A stretch of 64,000 bases of DNA from CAVRUD01 sp963849635 (GCA_963849635.1 CAWKIA010000036.1:1-64000); one strand, 5' to 3'; counted from the first letter of the stretch, positions 19,698-30,477 are shown. Notes: generated by a model not told the origin, from the sequence alone. Made by a program: numbers and translations.

Positions 19698-22217
19698 ATG
19701 CAGCCGAGTCCCGACCCGTCACGGCCTGTGCCGATCCCAATCGATCGGCACGTGGTTCGCGCAGATCTAGCTCGTCTGCCGGAACCGCTGACGCCGCTCG
19801 TCGGGCGGGAGCGACAGGTCGAGGAACTGGTTGCGCTCCTGCGCGATCCAATCGTGCGGCTCGTCACCCTGACCGGACCGGGTGGCGTCGGCAAGACACG
19901 CCTCGCGTTGCAGGTGGCCGACGAGGTCGCGGCGGCCTACGCCGATGGATGTGTCTTCGTGCCGTTGGCAGCGGTCTCCGATCCGGCGCGCGTGGCGGCG
20001 GCGATCGCCCAGACGGTCGGGATCGACGAGGACGGGAACGAACCGCTGGCGACGCGGCTCGCGCGGTGGGGACGGGCCAGGCGCCTGCTCCTGGTGCTCG
20101 ACAACTTCGAGCAGGTCGTCACCGCCGCCCCGCTCGTGGCCGACCTCATCACTGCCGCTCCCGGCCTGCGGGTACTGGTCACCAGCCGTATCCGGACCAA
20201 TCTGTCCGGCGAACGCGATTTTCCCGGTCTCCCCCTGGCGCTGCCGATCCTGACGGGGGCGTCGTTCGCGACACTGGCGGCGTCCTCCGCGGTGCGGTGC
20301 TTTGCCCACCGCGCACGGGAGGTCGACCCGGCGTTCGCGCTCAATGCTGAGAACGCACCGGCTGTGGCCGCGGTCTGCCGTCGCCTCGATGGGTTGCCCC
20401 TTGCGATCGAGTTGGCGGCGGCCAGGATCAAGGTCTTGCCGCCCGTCGCGCTGGGGGCGGTTGGAACGGTCCCTTCCGTTGCTGACCGGCGGCCCTCGCG
20501 ATCTGCCCGCTCGCCAGCGGACAATGCGCGACGCCATCGCCTGGAGCTACGACCTCCTCAGTGCGGACGACCAGGTGCTGTTCCGTTGCGTCTCCGTCTT
20601 TGTCGGCGGGTTCACGCTCGATACGGCCCAATGGGTGATGGGCGGTGGCCGCCGGGACCTGATGAGCGACGCGGTGGAGCCGGATCGTCAATTCCTGCTC
20701 CCCAGCACTGCCTCCCTGGCTCCCGCTATCCTCGATGGCATCGAGTCGCTAGTGGAGCACAATCTGCTCCGCCGGACTGGACAGGAGACGGTCGACCCGC
20801 GCTTCGAACTGCTTGAGACGATCCGCGAGTTCGGTCTGGAGCAGCTTGCCGCCAGCGGTGAGGAAGAGTTCATACGCCGGTCGCACGCGGAATACTTCCT
20901 GGCGCTGACGGAGGCTTCTGCGCCAGACCTGCGCGTGGTCAAGGACCACGGCAAATGGGCCGACCGCTTGAATGCCGATCTGGCGAATCTCCAGGCCGCG
21001 CTCACCTGGTTCGAAGCAAGCAGTGACCACGTGAGCGTCCTGCGGATGATCGCCGCGCTGGGCAACCTCTGGGTCAGCCAGCCTCCTCGCCCCGAGTTTC
21101 GCGGCCTGCTGGAACGGGCGCTGCAGGCGGCCCCGGACGCCCCCGCGCCGGTGCGCGCGGCGGCGCGCCACCAGGCCGCCTTTATGGCGGGACTCGTCGG
21201 CGACCACGCGGCCGCCATCGCCCACGCGGAGGAGGGCCTGGCCATCGCGCGGGCGTGGAACGATCCATTTGCCATCGGCCGCGCCCACTTTGGGCTCGGT
21301 GCCATGTGGTCGTTCACGGGCGACAATGACCGGTCGGCGGCCCACTATTCCCAGGCTCTGCCGCCGTTGCGCGAGGCCGGTGCGACCGGCTGGATCGGCG
21401 TCGTGCTTGCCGAGTTGGCCGAGGGGCGCCACATGGCCGGTGATCCTGACGAAGCGGGTGCGCTCCTTGAAGAAGCGCTCGCGATCCATCGCGAGGCCAG
21501 CGGCCCGATTGGGGTCGCGATGGCGCTCGGCAACCTGGGCCACGTGGCTCTCTCTCAGCATGACGATGTCCGGGCGGCGCACCATTTGCCGAGAGTCTCG
21601 AGACGATCCGGGCGGTGGGCTCCCCGCGGATCGTCCACGGCGGGGTCGCCGGGCTGGCGGGGGTAGCGCTGGAGCGCGGACAGCCAGAGCGGGCGGCGCT
21701 GCTCCTCGGTGCGGTCGAGGCCGCCAGGCAATCGACCGGAGGGGTGCGGATCGCCTACGCCTGGCAATCCGAGTGGATCGAGACCCAGACTCGCGCGGCG
21801 CTTGGCGAGGCGGGATTTCTGGCGGCGTGGAACGCGGGACGGCAAACGGCGTTCGACGAGGCACTGCTGGACGCGCTCACGCTGGCCACGGAGCCGGAGC
21901 CGGAGCCGGAGCCGAGGCAGCCCTCCGGCCCGACGGTCGATCTGTCCGGCCACGCGGCTCGCCAGCACCAGGACCTCGAGCGGCAAGCGCCGGGCATGGT
22001 ACCGGCCAGTTCGATTGCGGGCCAAAGTGGGTTGACGCCCCGCGAGCACGAAGTCCTCCGCTTGCTCGTCCAGGGGCGCACGGACCGCGAGATCGCCGCG
22101 GCGCTCTCCATCGGACAGCGCACCGCCCAGACCCACGTTGCCAATCTCTTCAACAAGCTTGGGGTCAACTCGCGGGCGGAATGCACCGCCGTCGCGGTCC
22201 GTCGTGGTCTTGCGTAG
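19698..22217 (+). CDS. NB-ARC/STAND ATPase regulator with C-terminal LuxR HTH, two frameshifts
   Basis: The product is about 840 residues. After a short leader, LTPLVGRERQVEELVALL introduces an NB-ARC module with P-loop GPGGVGKTRLA (residues 60-70), Walker B LLLVLDNFEQVV and the RNBS-like LDGLPLAIELAAARI and PARQRTMRDAIAWSYDLLS. A TPR-like region follows (for example AVLAELAEGRHMAGDPDEAG). The C-terminal LuxR HTH is LTPREHEVLRLLVQG with IAAALSIGQRTAQTHVANLF. Frame changes fall near 20450 and 21590. It differs from the paralogue at 25.6 kb in lacking the N-terminal BTAD domain. The next gene downstream encodes an exported Tyr-rich repeat protein. Confidence 0.87.
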
Positions 22218-22419
22218 CTGATCGCACGATCGCTGGACTCCGTAATTCACGCCGATCGCCTACACGGCCTATCCCGTTGTCTGGAAAAACTTCACAATTG
22301 TTCTCCGCCATTTACACGATGCGCATCGCCGGCCGGGAGTCCACGATGGAGCTGTGTGGGGTCCTGGGAGCATTCCTCCCAGTTGGTGGCCGCTTTTGCG
22401 GCATTGCGGAGGTGAATCG

Positions 22420-23562
22420 ATGATGCAGGACAGGATCGGAGACGGTGGCCGGTACGTCCGGCGGGGCCTGGTCGGGGTTCCGTTGGTGGTCGCGCTGTTG
22501 CTCGCCGGTGTCCTGGGCGCGCTCGCTCAGGACGCGAAGGGTGAGTTCGCCAGCGGCGAGCAGACGTATGAGGGTGACGGGTACGACGCCTACGAGTACG
22601 TTTCGGCTCAGTACCCCGTCTGGTACGAGGACACGCTCTACACCTACGCAACCGGTAAAGACGGCAAGGGCTACTACTCCACCTACGACGGCGAGTGGAG
22701 CGAGCCGTACGCCTACGAGGATCAGCCGGTCGACTTCAAGTGGGAGCCGGACGCGGTCGCCAATGGCACGGTGTCCGTCTTCTACGCTGGCGAGGACGGT
22801 AAGTACTACCACAACGCCTACGACGGCGCTGAGTGGTCGACCTGGGAGGACATCTCCGGCGACTACGAGTTCGTCGCTAGCCCGTACGCCAACTGGTACG
22901 GCGACGACGGCTACGTCTACGGCACGGCCACCGATGGCTACGTCTACTACAAGACCTGGGGCGAAGCCGGCTGGTCCGAGTGGGCTCCGGTCAACGAGGA
23001 GTACAAGGCCGGCGAGTACGAGCCGTACGCGATCGAGTGGGGCGGCTACAACAACGTCTTCTGGACGGGCGACGACGGCTACGTCTACTGGAACCGCTAC
23101 TCGGACGAGACCGAGGAGTGGACCGGCGAGAAGCAGCTTCCTTACGCCGCCGATGAGTACGAGTACAAGTACGCCCCGTACGCGATCGGCTACTCGGTCG
23201 ACGATACCCTCTACGCCTACGCCGTGACGACGGACGGCGCCCCGCACTGGAACACCTTCGACGGGGAGGCATGGAGCGGCTGGAAGGCGTACGAGTCCGA
23301 CTACGAGTACGAAGCGGCCTACCAGCCGTACGCCTACGAGTACGACGGAGTGCAGTACATCTACACCTCCGCCAAGGACGGCCACGCCTACTACACGACC
23401 TACGACGGCGAGACCTGGGACGAGTGGTACGACCTGGGTGACAACTACAAGTACGAGGTCTCCTCGTACGAGTACGACGACACCTACTACCTGACGTACA
23501 CGGGCGAGGACGGCTACCAGTACTACAAGGGGTACGAGGTCAAAGAAGAGGGCGGTTACTAG
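22420..23562 (+). CDS. Exported tyrosine-rich seven-repeat protein, probable beta-propeller
   Basis: This intact 380-residue protein has a signal peptide (RRGLVGVPLVVALLLAGVLG, cleavage after LGALA near residue 36). The mature chain is extraordinarily rich in tyrosine, about 65 in 345 residues by my count, rich in Asp/Glu/Gly/Trp, and free of cysteine. It is built of seven units of about 45-50 residues, with a consensus like PYA-x-W/Y-DD-x-Y-x-Y-x(3)-DG-x-YY-x-TYDGE-W-S-x-W. Seven DG/W-rich units suggest a seven-bladed propeller of the PLL/tachylectin or sialidase-like type, possibly carbohydrate-binding. No catalytic motif is evident. The ATG at 22420 follows GCGGAGGTG. A 42-bp palindrome lies 12 bases past the stop. 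The upstream STAND regulator is its likely controller. Confidence 0.85.
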   Translation: MMQDRIGDGGRYVRRGLVGVPLVVALLLAGVLGALAQDAKGEFASGEQTYEGDGYDAYEYVSAQYPVWYEDTLYTYATGKDGKGYYSTYDGEWSEPYAYEDQPVDFKWEPDAVANGTVSVFYAGEDGKYYHNAYDGAEWSTWEDISGDYEFVASPYANWYGDDGYVYGTATDGYVYYKTWGEAGWSEWAPVNEEYKAGEYEPYAIEWGGYNNVFWTGDDGYVYWNRYSDETEEWTGEKQLPYAADEYEYKYAPYAIGYSVDDTLYAYAVTTDGAPHWNTFDGEAWSGWKAYESDYEYEAAYQPYAYEYDGVQYIYTSAKDGHAYYTTYDGETWDEWYDLGDNYKYEVSSYEYDDTYYLTYTGEDGYQYYKGYEVKEEGGY

Positions 23563-23574
23563 TCCGCCGAGATG

Positions 23575-23616
23575 ATGAAACGGCCGGGCCGCCCATGGGC
23601 GGCCCGGCCGTTTCAT
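23575..23616. terminator. Perfect 42-bp palindrome, bidirectional terminator
   Basis: Every base of ATGAAACGGCCGGGCCGCCC pairs with its mirror image across a central CATG. It lies between the convergent ends of the Tyr-rich protein gene and the D-aminoacylase-type gene. A-tract and T-tract flanks make it a strong rho-independent terminator in both directions. Confidence 0.8.
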
Positions 23617-23633
23617 GTTTGGGACGACGAGTG

Positions 23634-25313
23634 TCAGGATCGGAGGCGGTAGGCGGGGCCGTGGACGCGTCGGCCGGGGAGGGCGCCGGTGTGCTCGCCG
23701 GATTGCACGACGCGGACGCCGTTGACCCAGACGTCGCGAATGCCGGTCGAGAGTTGGTGCGGGTCGGCGAACGTGGCGTGGTCGGCGACGGTATCCGGAT
23801 CGAAGAGGACCACATCCGCCCAGAAGCCAGGACGGAGGATTCCGCGGTCGTGGAGGGAGAGGCGGCTGGCGACGGCCGACGTCATCTTGCGGATCGCCTC
23901 TTCCAAGGTGAGCAGACCCTCTTCGCGGACGTAGCGGCCGAGAACCCTGGGGTAGGTGCCGAAGGACCGGGGGTGGAGGAGACCGGCTGTTGGGAGATCG
24001 CTGGGGTCAACGCCACCGGCGTCGGTGGAGATCGTCAGCCAGGGCTGGCGAAGCTGTAAGCGAAGATTCTCCTCGGACATCTCGACGTAGAAGCAGAAGA
24101 TGTTCTGGCCCTCGGCCAGGAGTAACTCGATGGCGGTGTCGGGCCACTCCTCACCGCGCTCCGCCGCCGCGTGTGCGAGGGAGCGGCCGAGAAACTGCTG
24201 GTGCTCGGGTTTGAGGAGGCCGGCGAGGATGACATTCTCCGGGCCGGCGTTGACACCAAAGCTGTCCCACTCTGGGGTTGAATCGATCATCTCGTGGCGG
24301 ATGCGGGCGCGGGTGTCGGGATCGCGGAGGTTGTCCCAGAGGCGGCCGTCGGCCTCCGACCAAGGCGGAAGGCAGAGGGTGAGGCCAGTGCCGGACGCGG
24401 GATACGGGTACATGTCGGAGGTGACATCGATCCCGGCGGCGCGGGCGGCGTTAATCCGATCGATGACCTGGGGCATGAAGGACCAGTTGGCGTGGCCGGC
24501 CGCCTTGAGGTGGTAGATCTCGGTGGCGACGCCGGTGCGCTCGGCGATGCCAATGGTCTCCTCCAGAGCTTCCAGAAGGCGGGCCTCTTCGGAACGCATG
24601 TGGGTGATGTGGACGCCGTGATGCGCGGCGACGACGGCGCAGACGGCGGCGAGCTCGTCGGTATCGACGTAGGCGTCGGGCGGGTAGACGAGGGCGGACG
24701 CAACCCCAAATGCGCCATCCGCCATGGCATTGACGACGACCTCGCGCATGACGGCGAGTTCGTCCGGGCTGGCGGGGCCGAGGGCGTATCCCTTGGCGTG
24801 GGCGCGGGTGGTGCCGAGTGCCAGGAAGGAGCCGACATTGGGGGAGACGCCGCGGTTTTCAAGGTCGGCGAGCCAGTCGCCGAAGCGAGTCCAGGATTTG
24901 GCGCGATCCTCCCACTTGGCGAAGGCGTCGTCGCCTAGCCAGGGGCGGTAGTCCGGCGGAATGGGGTGGGGGTTGCGACCGCCGAACGGCGCTGGGGTCC
25001 AGCCCTCGCCCATGATCTCGGTGGTGATGCCCTGGGTGATTTTGGAGAGGGAGCGGCCGTCCCGCATGAAGGGGACGATGGAGTGGGACTGGATATCGAT
25101 GAAGCCGGGGCAGACAACATGGCCGCGTCCATCGACGAGCTCAGCGGCGCCGGTACTCAGGGTCCCCGCCGGGGCGATAGTGGCGACGCGGCCGTCCTGG
25201 AGGGCGACATCGCCCCAGTACCAGGGGTTTCCGGTGCCATCGACGATGCGGGCGCCGGAGATGACGGTATCAGTGGGGATGGAAGTCGGGTTTGCGGTCG
25301 ACGGATCGGTCAC
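23634..25313 (-). CDS. N-acyl-D-amino-acid deacylase (D-aminoacylase) family amidohydrolase
   Basis: This intact 559-residue protein belongs to the D-aminoacylase/D-glutamate-deacylase group, which removes acyl groups from N-acyl-D-amino acids with one or two zinc ions in a TIM barrel. The beta-sandwich beginning is DTVISGARIVDGTGNPWYWG and the N-terminal metal region is VCPGFIDIQSHS. Others are HHGVHITHMRSEEARLLEAL, EIYHLKAAGHANW and the catalytic Asp in WLTISTDAGGVDPSD. The C-terminus (LRPGFWADVVLFDPDTVADH) restores the sandwich. A GTG start at 25313 follows GGAGG. It is the largest undamaged gene in the first half and stands alone. Exact substrate not determinable. Confidence 0.92.
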   Translation of the reverse strand: MTDPSTANPTSIPTDTVISGARIVDGTGNPWYWGDVALQDGRVATIAPAGTLSTGAAELVDGRGHVVCPGFIDIQSHSIVPFMRDGRSLSKITQGITTEIMGEGWTPAPFGGRNPHPIPPDYRPWLGDDAFAKWEDRAKSWTRFGDWLADLENRGVSPNVGSFLALGTTRAHAKGYALGPASPDELAVMREVVVNAMADGAFGVASALVYPPDAYVDTDELAAVCAVVAAHHGVHITHMRSEEARLLEALEETIGIAERTGVATEIYHLKAAGHANWSFMPQVIDRINAARAAGIDVTSDMYPYPASGTGLTLCLPPWSEADGRLWDNLRDPDTRARIRHEMIDSTPEWDSFGVNAGPENVILAGLLKPEHQQFLGRSLAHAAAERGEEWPDTAIELLLAEGQNIFCFYVEMSEENLRLQLRQPWLTISTDAGGVDPSDLPTAGLLHPRSFGTYPRVLGRYVREEGLLTLEEAIRKMTSAVASRLSLHDRGILRPGFWADVVLFDPDTVADHATFADPHQLSTGIRDVWVNGVRVVQSGEHTGALPGRRVHGPAYRLRS

Positions 25314-25409
25314 GGGGCCTCCGATGGTTGGTATGGATGTTTCCGAATGATGCAGCGAAGAGGCATCGTATCGCGGCAGTGGGGATCGCGCATCGTGGAC
25401 GCGGAGATG

Positions 25410-25540
25410 ACCCCTAACCCCCGACCCCCTGACCCCGTTGCGACAGGGGGAAGGGGGAGCGTTTCCCCTCTTGTAATCGGCTTTCCCTGACGAACCATCC
25501 ATCTCAGTGGGCTAGGAAAGAGAGGGGATTTGGGGTGAGG
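25410..25540. repeat. C/G-tract two-hairpin repeat (copy 2, degenerate)
   Basis: CCCCTAACCCCC followed by a GCGACAGGGGGAAGGGGGAG arm marks the first hairpin (25410-25459). AGAGGGGATTTGGGGTGAGG at 25521-25540 is a decayed form of the second. It lies in the divergent gap between the deacylase and the BTAD regulator. Confidence 0.6.
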
Positions 25541-25619
25541 TTATCTACCATTGATCCATCGGTGCGATAGACTGCTGACTCTATCCCTTTGGCAGGCCCA
25601 GCAGAATTCGCGTCGGTGG

Positions 25620-28600
25620 ATGCCGATGTCCGCACCACATACGCTCCGTGCCCTGTTGCTTGGACCGGTTCGTCTCGCTGTTGGTGAGCGTCCGCTTACC
25701 GAGCGCGACTGGCCCCGCCGTTCGGCGCGTAGCCTGCTGCTGCTGTTGCTGGCGACACCGGGAAATCGGCTTCCGCGAGAGCGTGCTCTCGATTTGCTCT
25801 GGCCAGAATTGGCGCCGGATGCCGCCCGCAACGAGTTACGCAAGGCAATCCACGCTCTTCGTCGCGTCCTTGAGCCGGATCTGAGCGCCGGAAGTGAATC
25901 GGTTTACATCGAGCGTGGCGGCGACACAATCGGGTTGCGGTCCGAGGTGATTGTCCGGACCGATCTCGCCGATTTCCAGGCGGCGCTGGCGCGGACCGCG
26001 CACTCAGCGGACGAGCGCCGGGCGGCGCTCCAGGAAGCGATCGGACTCTACGGAGGCGACCTGTTGGGGGAGGAGCCCACGGCGGACTGGGCCGTGGCCG
26101 CCCGTGAAGCGCTTCGCCAAACCTGGCGGGATGCCGTCCTGGGACTCTCGGATCTCGACGTGGCGGCGGGCAGTCCACGCCGCCCCATGCCGTCGCTTCA
26201 GGCATTGCTTGCCGTCGACCCGGCGGACGAAGCGGCGCACCGGACGTTGATTCGGTCCCTGGTGGCGGCCGGGGAGCCGGCCGAAGCGATGCGCCAGTAT
26301 CGCCGGTGCGTTCGCGCCTTGCGAGACGAGTTGGATGTCGCGCCGGGGGACGATACAGAGGCACTGGTGGCGGCCCTGCGTGCCGTTCAGCCCGGGCGAC
26401 TGCCAGAATCGCCTGCTCGATCGTTCGATAACCTGCCGGAGCCGCCGACGCCGCTGATCGGGCGACGGCGCGAGATCGAGGCGGCGCTGGACCTGCTCTG
26501 GCGCACCGATGTGCGCTTGCTGACGCTGACCGGGCCGGGCGGCGTTGGCAAGACCCGCCTGGCGATCGAGGTGGCGGCCGGGATGCGGCCCGACCTGGCA
26601 GATGGGGTCGTCTTTGTCGGTTTGGCGCCGGTGCGGGCGCCCGAGTTGGTTCTCCCGGCGATCGCCCGCGCCTTGGAGCTGCGCTTGAGCGAGGCGAGCC
26701 CGCTCGACGAGCAACTCCGGGACGCACTCCGAGAGCGCGAACTGCTCCTTGTACTGGATAACGTCGAGCATTTGCCAGCCGCTACCCCAGTCGTCGCGAC
26801 CCTGCTGGCGGGGTGCCCCCGGTTGAAGGTGCTGGCGACGAGCCGCGAGCCGTTGCGCCTGCGGGGTGAGCACCTGCTGCCGGTGCCGCCCCTCGCGCCC
26901 GCGACGGAGGCTTCGACGCTCTTCGTCGAGCGGGTCCGGGCGATTCGGCCCGATCTTGTGTTATCGGCAAAGAATGCGGCGACGGTGGCCGAGATCTGCC
27001 GCCAGTTGGATGGGCTGCCCCTGGCGATCGAGTTGGCCGCTGCCCGTGGCTCGCCACCTGGCGCCTGACGCCCTGCTCACCGGGTTGAAGCGCCGGCTGG
27101 AGGTGCTCACCGGTGGTGCGCGCGATCTGCCGGCGCGGCAGCGGACGATGCGTGACACCGTCGCCTGGAGCCACGACCTGCTGAGCCCCGAGGAGCAGGT
27201 GGCGTTCCGGCGTCTGGCCGTGTTCGTCGGCGGGTGCACGGTGGAGGCGGCGGAGGCGATATCGGGAGAGACGGAGAGAAGCCCCCTAACCCCCCGTCCC
27301 CCTTCCCCCTGCTGCGGCAGGGGGAAGGGGGAGAACGATTCCGTAATGGAGGCGGCTGCCTGGCGCCCCTCTCCACCGCAGTGGAGAGGGGGTAGGGGGT
27401 GAGGTCTCTCCGAACGCCTTCCCGCCTCTCGTGGCGTCGCTGGCGGACAAGAGTGTGATTGGTTGGGAGGGAGGCGACGACGAGCCTCGCGTGGTGATGT
27501 TGGAGACGATTCGCGAGTTTGGGCTGGAGCAGCTTGCGGCGAGCGGTGAGGAGGAGGCTGTACGCGAGCGGCACGCCGCCTATTTCCTTGAATTGGCGGT
27601 ACAGGCGGAACCCGAGCTTATCGGGGCGGACGTTGGCGCTTGGTTGGACCGGCTCGACGCCGATCATGCGAACCTGCGGACCGCGCTCGACTGGTTTGGC
27701 GGGCGGGCAGACTGGGATGCCGTGATCCAGTTTGGGGCGGCAATCTGGCGATTCTGGTCCGCGCGAGAGCGCCAGCACGAGGGGCGAGACTGGCTGGAGC
27801 GGGCATTCGCGGAGACAGGTGGGGATACGGACCCCGTTCGGCTGGAGGGGCTGATTGCCGCCGGGGCGCTGGCCGAGGATCTGGGCGATATCGGGCGGGC
27901 TACCGCGCACTACGAGCGGGCACTGGCCACCGCGCGGGAGGCCGGTGATGCCAGGACGGTCGCCCGAGCGCTCGACAACCTGGGCAACATCGCCCACGAC
28001 CAGGGGGAGCTAGACCGGGCTTCCGAGCTGCACGAGGAGGGGTTGCGCTGGGCCCGCCAGGCCGGCGACCGGCGCATCATCAGCGCGACGCTCAACAACC
28101 TGGGAACAGTGGCGCTCTACGGGGGGAACGCGGTGCTGGCGGAGCGCTACTACACCGAGAGCCTGACGGTCGCCCGGGACCGAGGCGATCTGTTCCAAGA
28201 ATGCCTTGTCCTCGGCAATCTGGGTCTCGCATTAAATCGAACTGCGCCTGATCGTGCCATCCCCGTCCACGAAGAAGCGCTGCGCCGGTCGCGGGAGCTC
28301 GAAGTCCCGCGCGGGGTTGCGGCGTCCCTCCTGGCCCTTGCCGAGGCAGCAATACGACAGGGTGATCGCGATCGCGCCGGTCCGTTGCTGGCCGAGGCGC
28401 TGGAGATTGGCCGTGGTCAAGATGATCGGCTGGTGCTGGGCGCGGCGCTCTTCAATCTCGCTGAGCTCGCTCACGATAGCGGCGATCCCGCCCTGTCCTG
28501 GGAGCAGGGTCGGACGAGCTTGCTGCATTTCCACGCCCTGGGGAGAAAAGGGGAACTGGCCGACTGTCTGGAGTTTCTCGGCGGTCTGGCCGTCGGGGCT

Positions 28601-29054
28601 GGGCTCCTGGAGGATGCTACTCGTCTGCTGGGCAATGCCTCGGCAGTGCGGGAGGGGACGGGCACCGCGTCCAAGAACGAAAGCGAGGTGACTCACGCGA
28701 TCGAAGCGGCGCGTGCGGGGATGGCCGCGCAGGCATTCACAGCCGCTTGGGACGAGGGGCAGACGCTGACGCTCGATCAGGCAGTTGCCTCGATTGAAGC
28801 GCTGACCGGACCATTCCTGGCGGCGGTCGGACGTGAGCCGCAGCCGCTGGTTTCGACCGACCCGTCGCTCACACCGCGTGAGCGGGCTGTGCTCGGTCTG
28901 GTTGCCGAGGGACGCACCGATCGGGAGATCGCCGTGATTCACGGGACCAGTGCCCGGACCATCTCGGCGCACGTTGGCCAGATCCTGACCAAGCTAGGGC
29001 GTTCCAACGCGGGCTGCGGCGGCGGCGACCGCGGTCCGCCGGGGGCTCATATGA
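25620..29054 (+). CDS. BTAD/NB-ARC (AfsR/SARP-like) regulator with TPRs and LuxR HTH, interrupted by a repeat element
   Basis: The N-terminus (LRALLLGPVRLAVGERPLTE and LDLLWPELAPDAARNELRKA) is an OmpR-like winged helix followed by a bacterial transcriptional activation domain to about residue 250. The NB-ARC part has P-loop GPGGVGKTRLAI near residue 303 and Walker B LLLVLDNVEHL. TPR-like repeats (VARALDNLGNIAHDQGELDR, ISATLNNLGTVALYGGNAVL) precede the LuxR HTH LTPRERAVLGLVAEG with TARTISAHV-like helices. The frame changes near 27050. A 125-bp C/G repeat at 27280-27404 introduces a stop at 27400. A one-base loss near 29005 replaces the expected ending, which should stop at 29054, with read-through to 29191. 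It is probably a pseudogene in this state. Confidence 0.8.
27280..27404. repeat. C/G-tract two-hairpin repeat (copy 3) inserted inside a regulator gene
   Basis: The copy comprises CCCCCTAACCCCCC, a CTGCTGCGGCAG hairpin with GGGGGAAGGGGGAG, a short spacer, then CTCTCCACCGCAGTGGAGAG and GGGGGTAGGGGGTGAGG. It separates VEAAEAISGET from LVASLADKSVIGW, two stretches that are nearly adjacent in the paralogue at 20.6-20.8 kb. The flanks carry GAGAGA and TCTCTC. It is the only copy inside a coding sequence. Confidence 0.75.
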
Positions 29055-29262
29055 CCACTCGGCCGGTTCCTCCCTTGGCGTTCCAAGGCTCTGACAATGC
29101 TGTGCGCTGGTGGCTGGGAAACTACTTGATTCGGTTCCAGCACATTGCCAACATGCGTTTCTGGAATGCTCCAGGAATGGGCGATCGCTAGTCTTGCCCC
29201 AAACGGACTCTGTTAGTTGTCTGAGGTGAACGGTCGTTGACTCCAGAGGCGGAGGGCAGCTC

Positions 29263-30477
29263 ATGAACCGGAACCGACGAAACGGACGACGTATCGCGGG
29301 CGTGCGGCACATGATGTTCGGGGTGGTGATGTGTGTGGCGCTCGCTATGGCGCTGGCGCCGGTTGCGGGCGGGGCGAGCCAGACTGAGGGCGACGGATCG
29401 TCCTATACGGATCCCAGTTTCGGTTGGTCGATCGCCTGGGACCCGGAGGTGTGGGCGAACTACGGCTCGTCGGAGACGGCGGCGAACGAGGACGGCGCGA
29501 CCGGCAACGAGGTCATCATCGGCGGGGTCGAGTCCCAGGAGCTGGGCGTCGTTTTCGTCGGGAGCCACACCGCATTTGGCGGCGATCTCGAAGCCTGCGT
29601 GGAGACGCTCTCTGCCGAGGTCGGGATGGTCATCGGAATCTCGGTCTCGGACGTCCGGGAGGCCGATCTCGAGCTGCCGGAGGCGCCGGACGGGGCCGAG
29701 CGGACGCTCTCCTCCGCCCGATTTGGCGAAGGCGCGGAGGTGGAGGGCGTTGTCTACGTCGAGTGCCGGCCGCTGGTCGAGGACGAGGCGGTTCTCGGGA
29801 TCCGGTGGGTGCTGCCGATCAGTGATGCGTACGACGACTCGCTGCCAGTCTTCGAGGATTTGATCGCTGGACTCGACCTGGACGGGGGCGACACAGCGGA
29901 CCGCCAGTCCAGCGGTGAGGATGACCGGGACGACGATGAAACCTCTGAAGCGGACGAGCCCGCGGCATACACCGATCCGACCTACGGCTGGTCGATCACC
30001 TGGGATCCGGCGGTCTGGGAGGGACAGGAGCCCGAGGTGATCGAGGGTGAGGACGAGAAGGAAGGGAATCTCCTTGACCTCTATGGCGCGGATGTCAGCC
30101 TGGGTGGCGTGACGGTCGCGAGCCTGCCCTCTCCCACCTTCGCCAATGACCTCGCCGCCTGCGTCGCCGCGCTCCGACCACAGACGCACGAAGAGCTGGG
30201 GGGGGAGGAAGGCGGCTACGTCGACAACCTGCGCGAGCCCGAACTTGCCCTGCCTGAGGCGCCGACCGACGCGGAGGGGAAGCTCTTCGAGTGGGATGCC
30301 GGACTTGACGAGAGCCAGATCGGCTACTTCGAGTGCCGGCCGTTGGTCGAGGGCGAGGTTGTCCTGTTCATCACGTGGACCTTGCCGGTCGGAGGGGATT
30401 ATGAGGAGAACCTCCCTGCCTTCGAGGAGCTCATGTCCGGCCTCGACCTGAGCGAAGTTCACTCGGACTCGGAGTAA
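29263..30477 (+). CDS. Secreted protein with two tandem homologous domains, unknown function
   Basis: This intact 404-residue protein has a signal peptide (HMMFGVVMCVALAMALAPVA, cleavage near residue 38). Two copies of a domain of about 165-180 residues follow. Each starts with a YTDPSFGWSIAWDPEVW or YTDPTYGWSITWDPAVW motif and contains an ADLELPEAPDGAE or PELALPEAPTDAE stretch. Each ends ECRPLVE then a hydrophobic strand (VLGIRWVLPISD or VLFITWTLPVGG) and an LIAGLDL or LMSGLDL helix. Each domain has two cysteines (LEACVETL or LAACVAAL, and ECRP), a likely disulfide. An acidic linker (GEDDRDDDETSEADEP) joins them. No family recognised. It follows the BTAD regulator. Confidence 0.82.
   Translation: MNRNRRNGRRIAGVRHMMFGVVMCVALAMALAPVAGGASQTEGDGSSYTDPSFGWSIAWDPEVWANYGSSETAANEDGATGNEVIIGGVESQELGVVFVGSHTAFGGDLEACVETLSAEVGMVIGISVSDVREADLELPEAPDGAERTLSSARFGEGAEVEGVVYVECRPLVEDEAVLGIRWVLPISDAYDDSLPVFEDLIAGLDLDGGDTADRQSSGEDDRDDDETSEADEPAAYTDPTYGWSITWDPAVWEGQEPEVIEGEDEKEGNLLDLYGADVSLGGVTVASLPSPTFANDLAACVAALRPQTHEELGGEEGGYVDNLREPELALPEAPTDAEGKLFEWDAGLDESQIGYFECRPLVEGEVVLFITWTLPVGGDYEENLPAFEELMSGLDLSEVHSDSE

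Noticed and set aside
22312..23616. A Val/Leu-rich minus-strand frame of 434 codons opposite the Tyr-rich protein gene.
   Set aside because: It mirrors the repetitive TAC/GAC codons of the plus-strand gene, which has a signal peptide, ribosome-binding site and terminator. The antisense frame has none of these.
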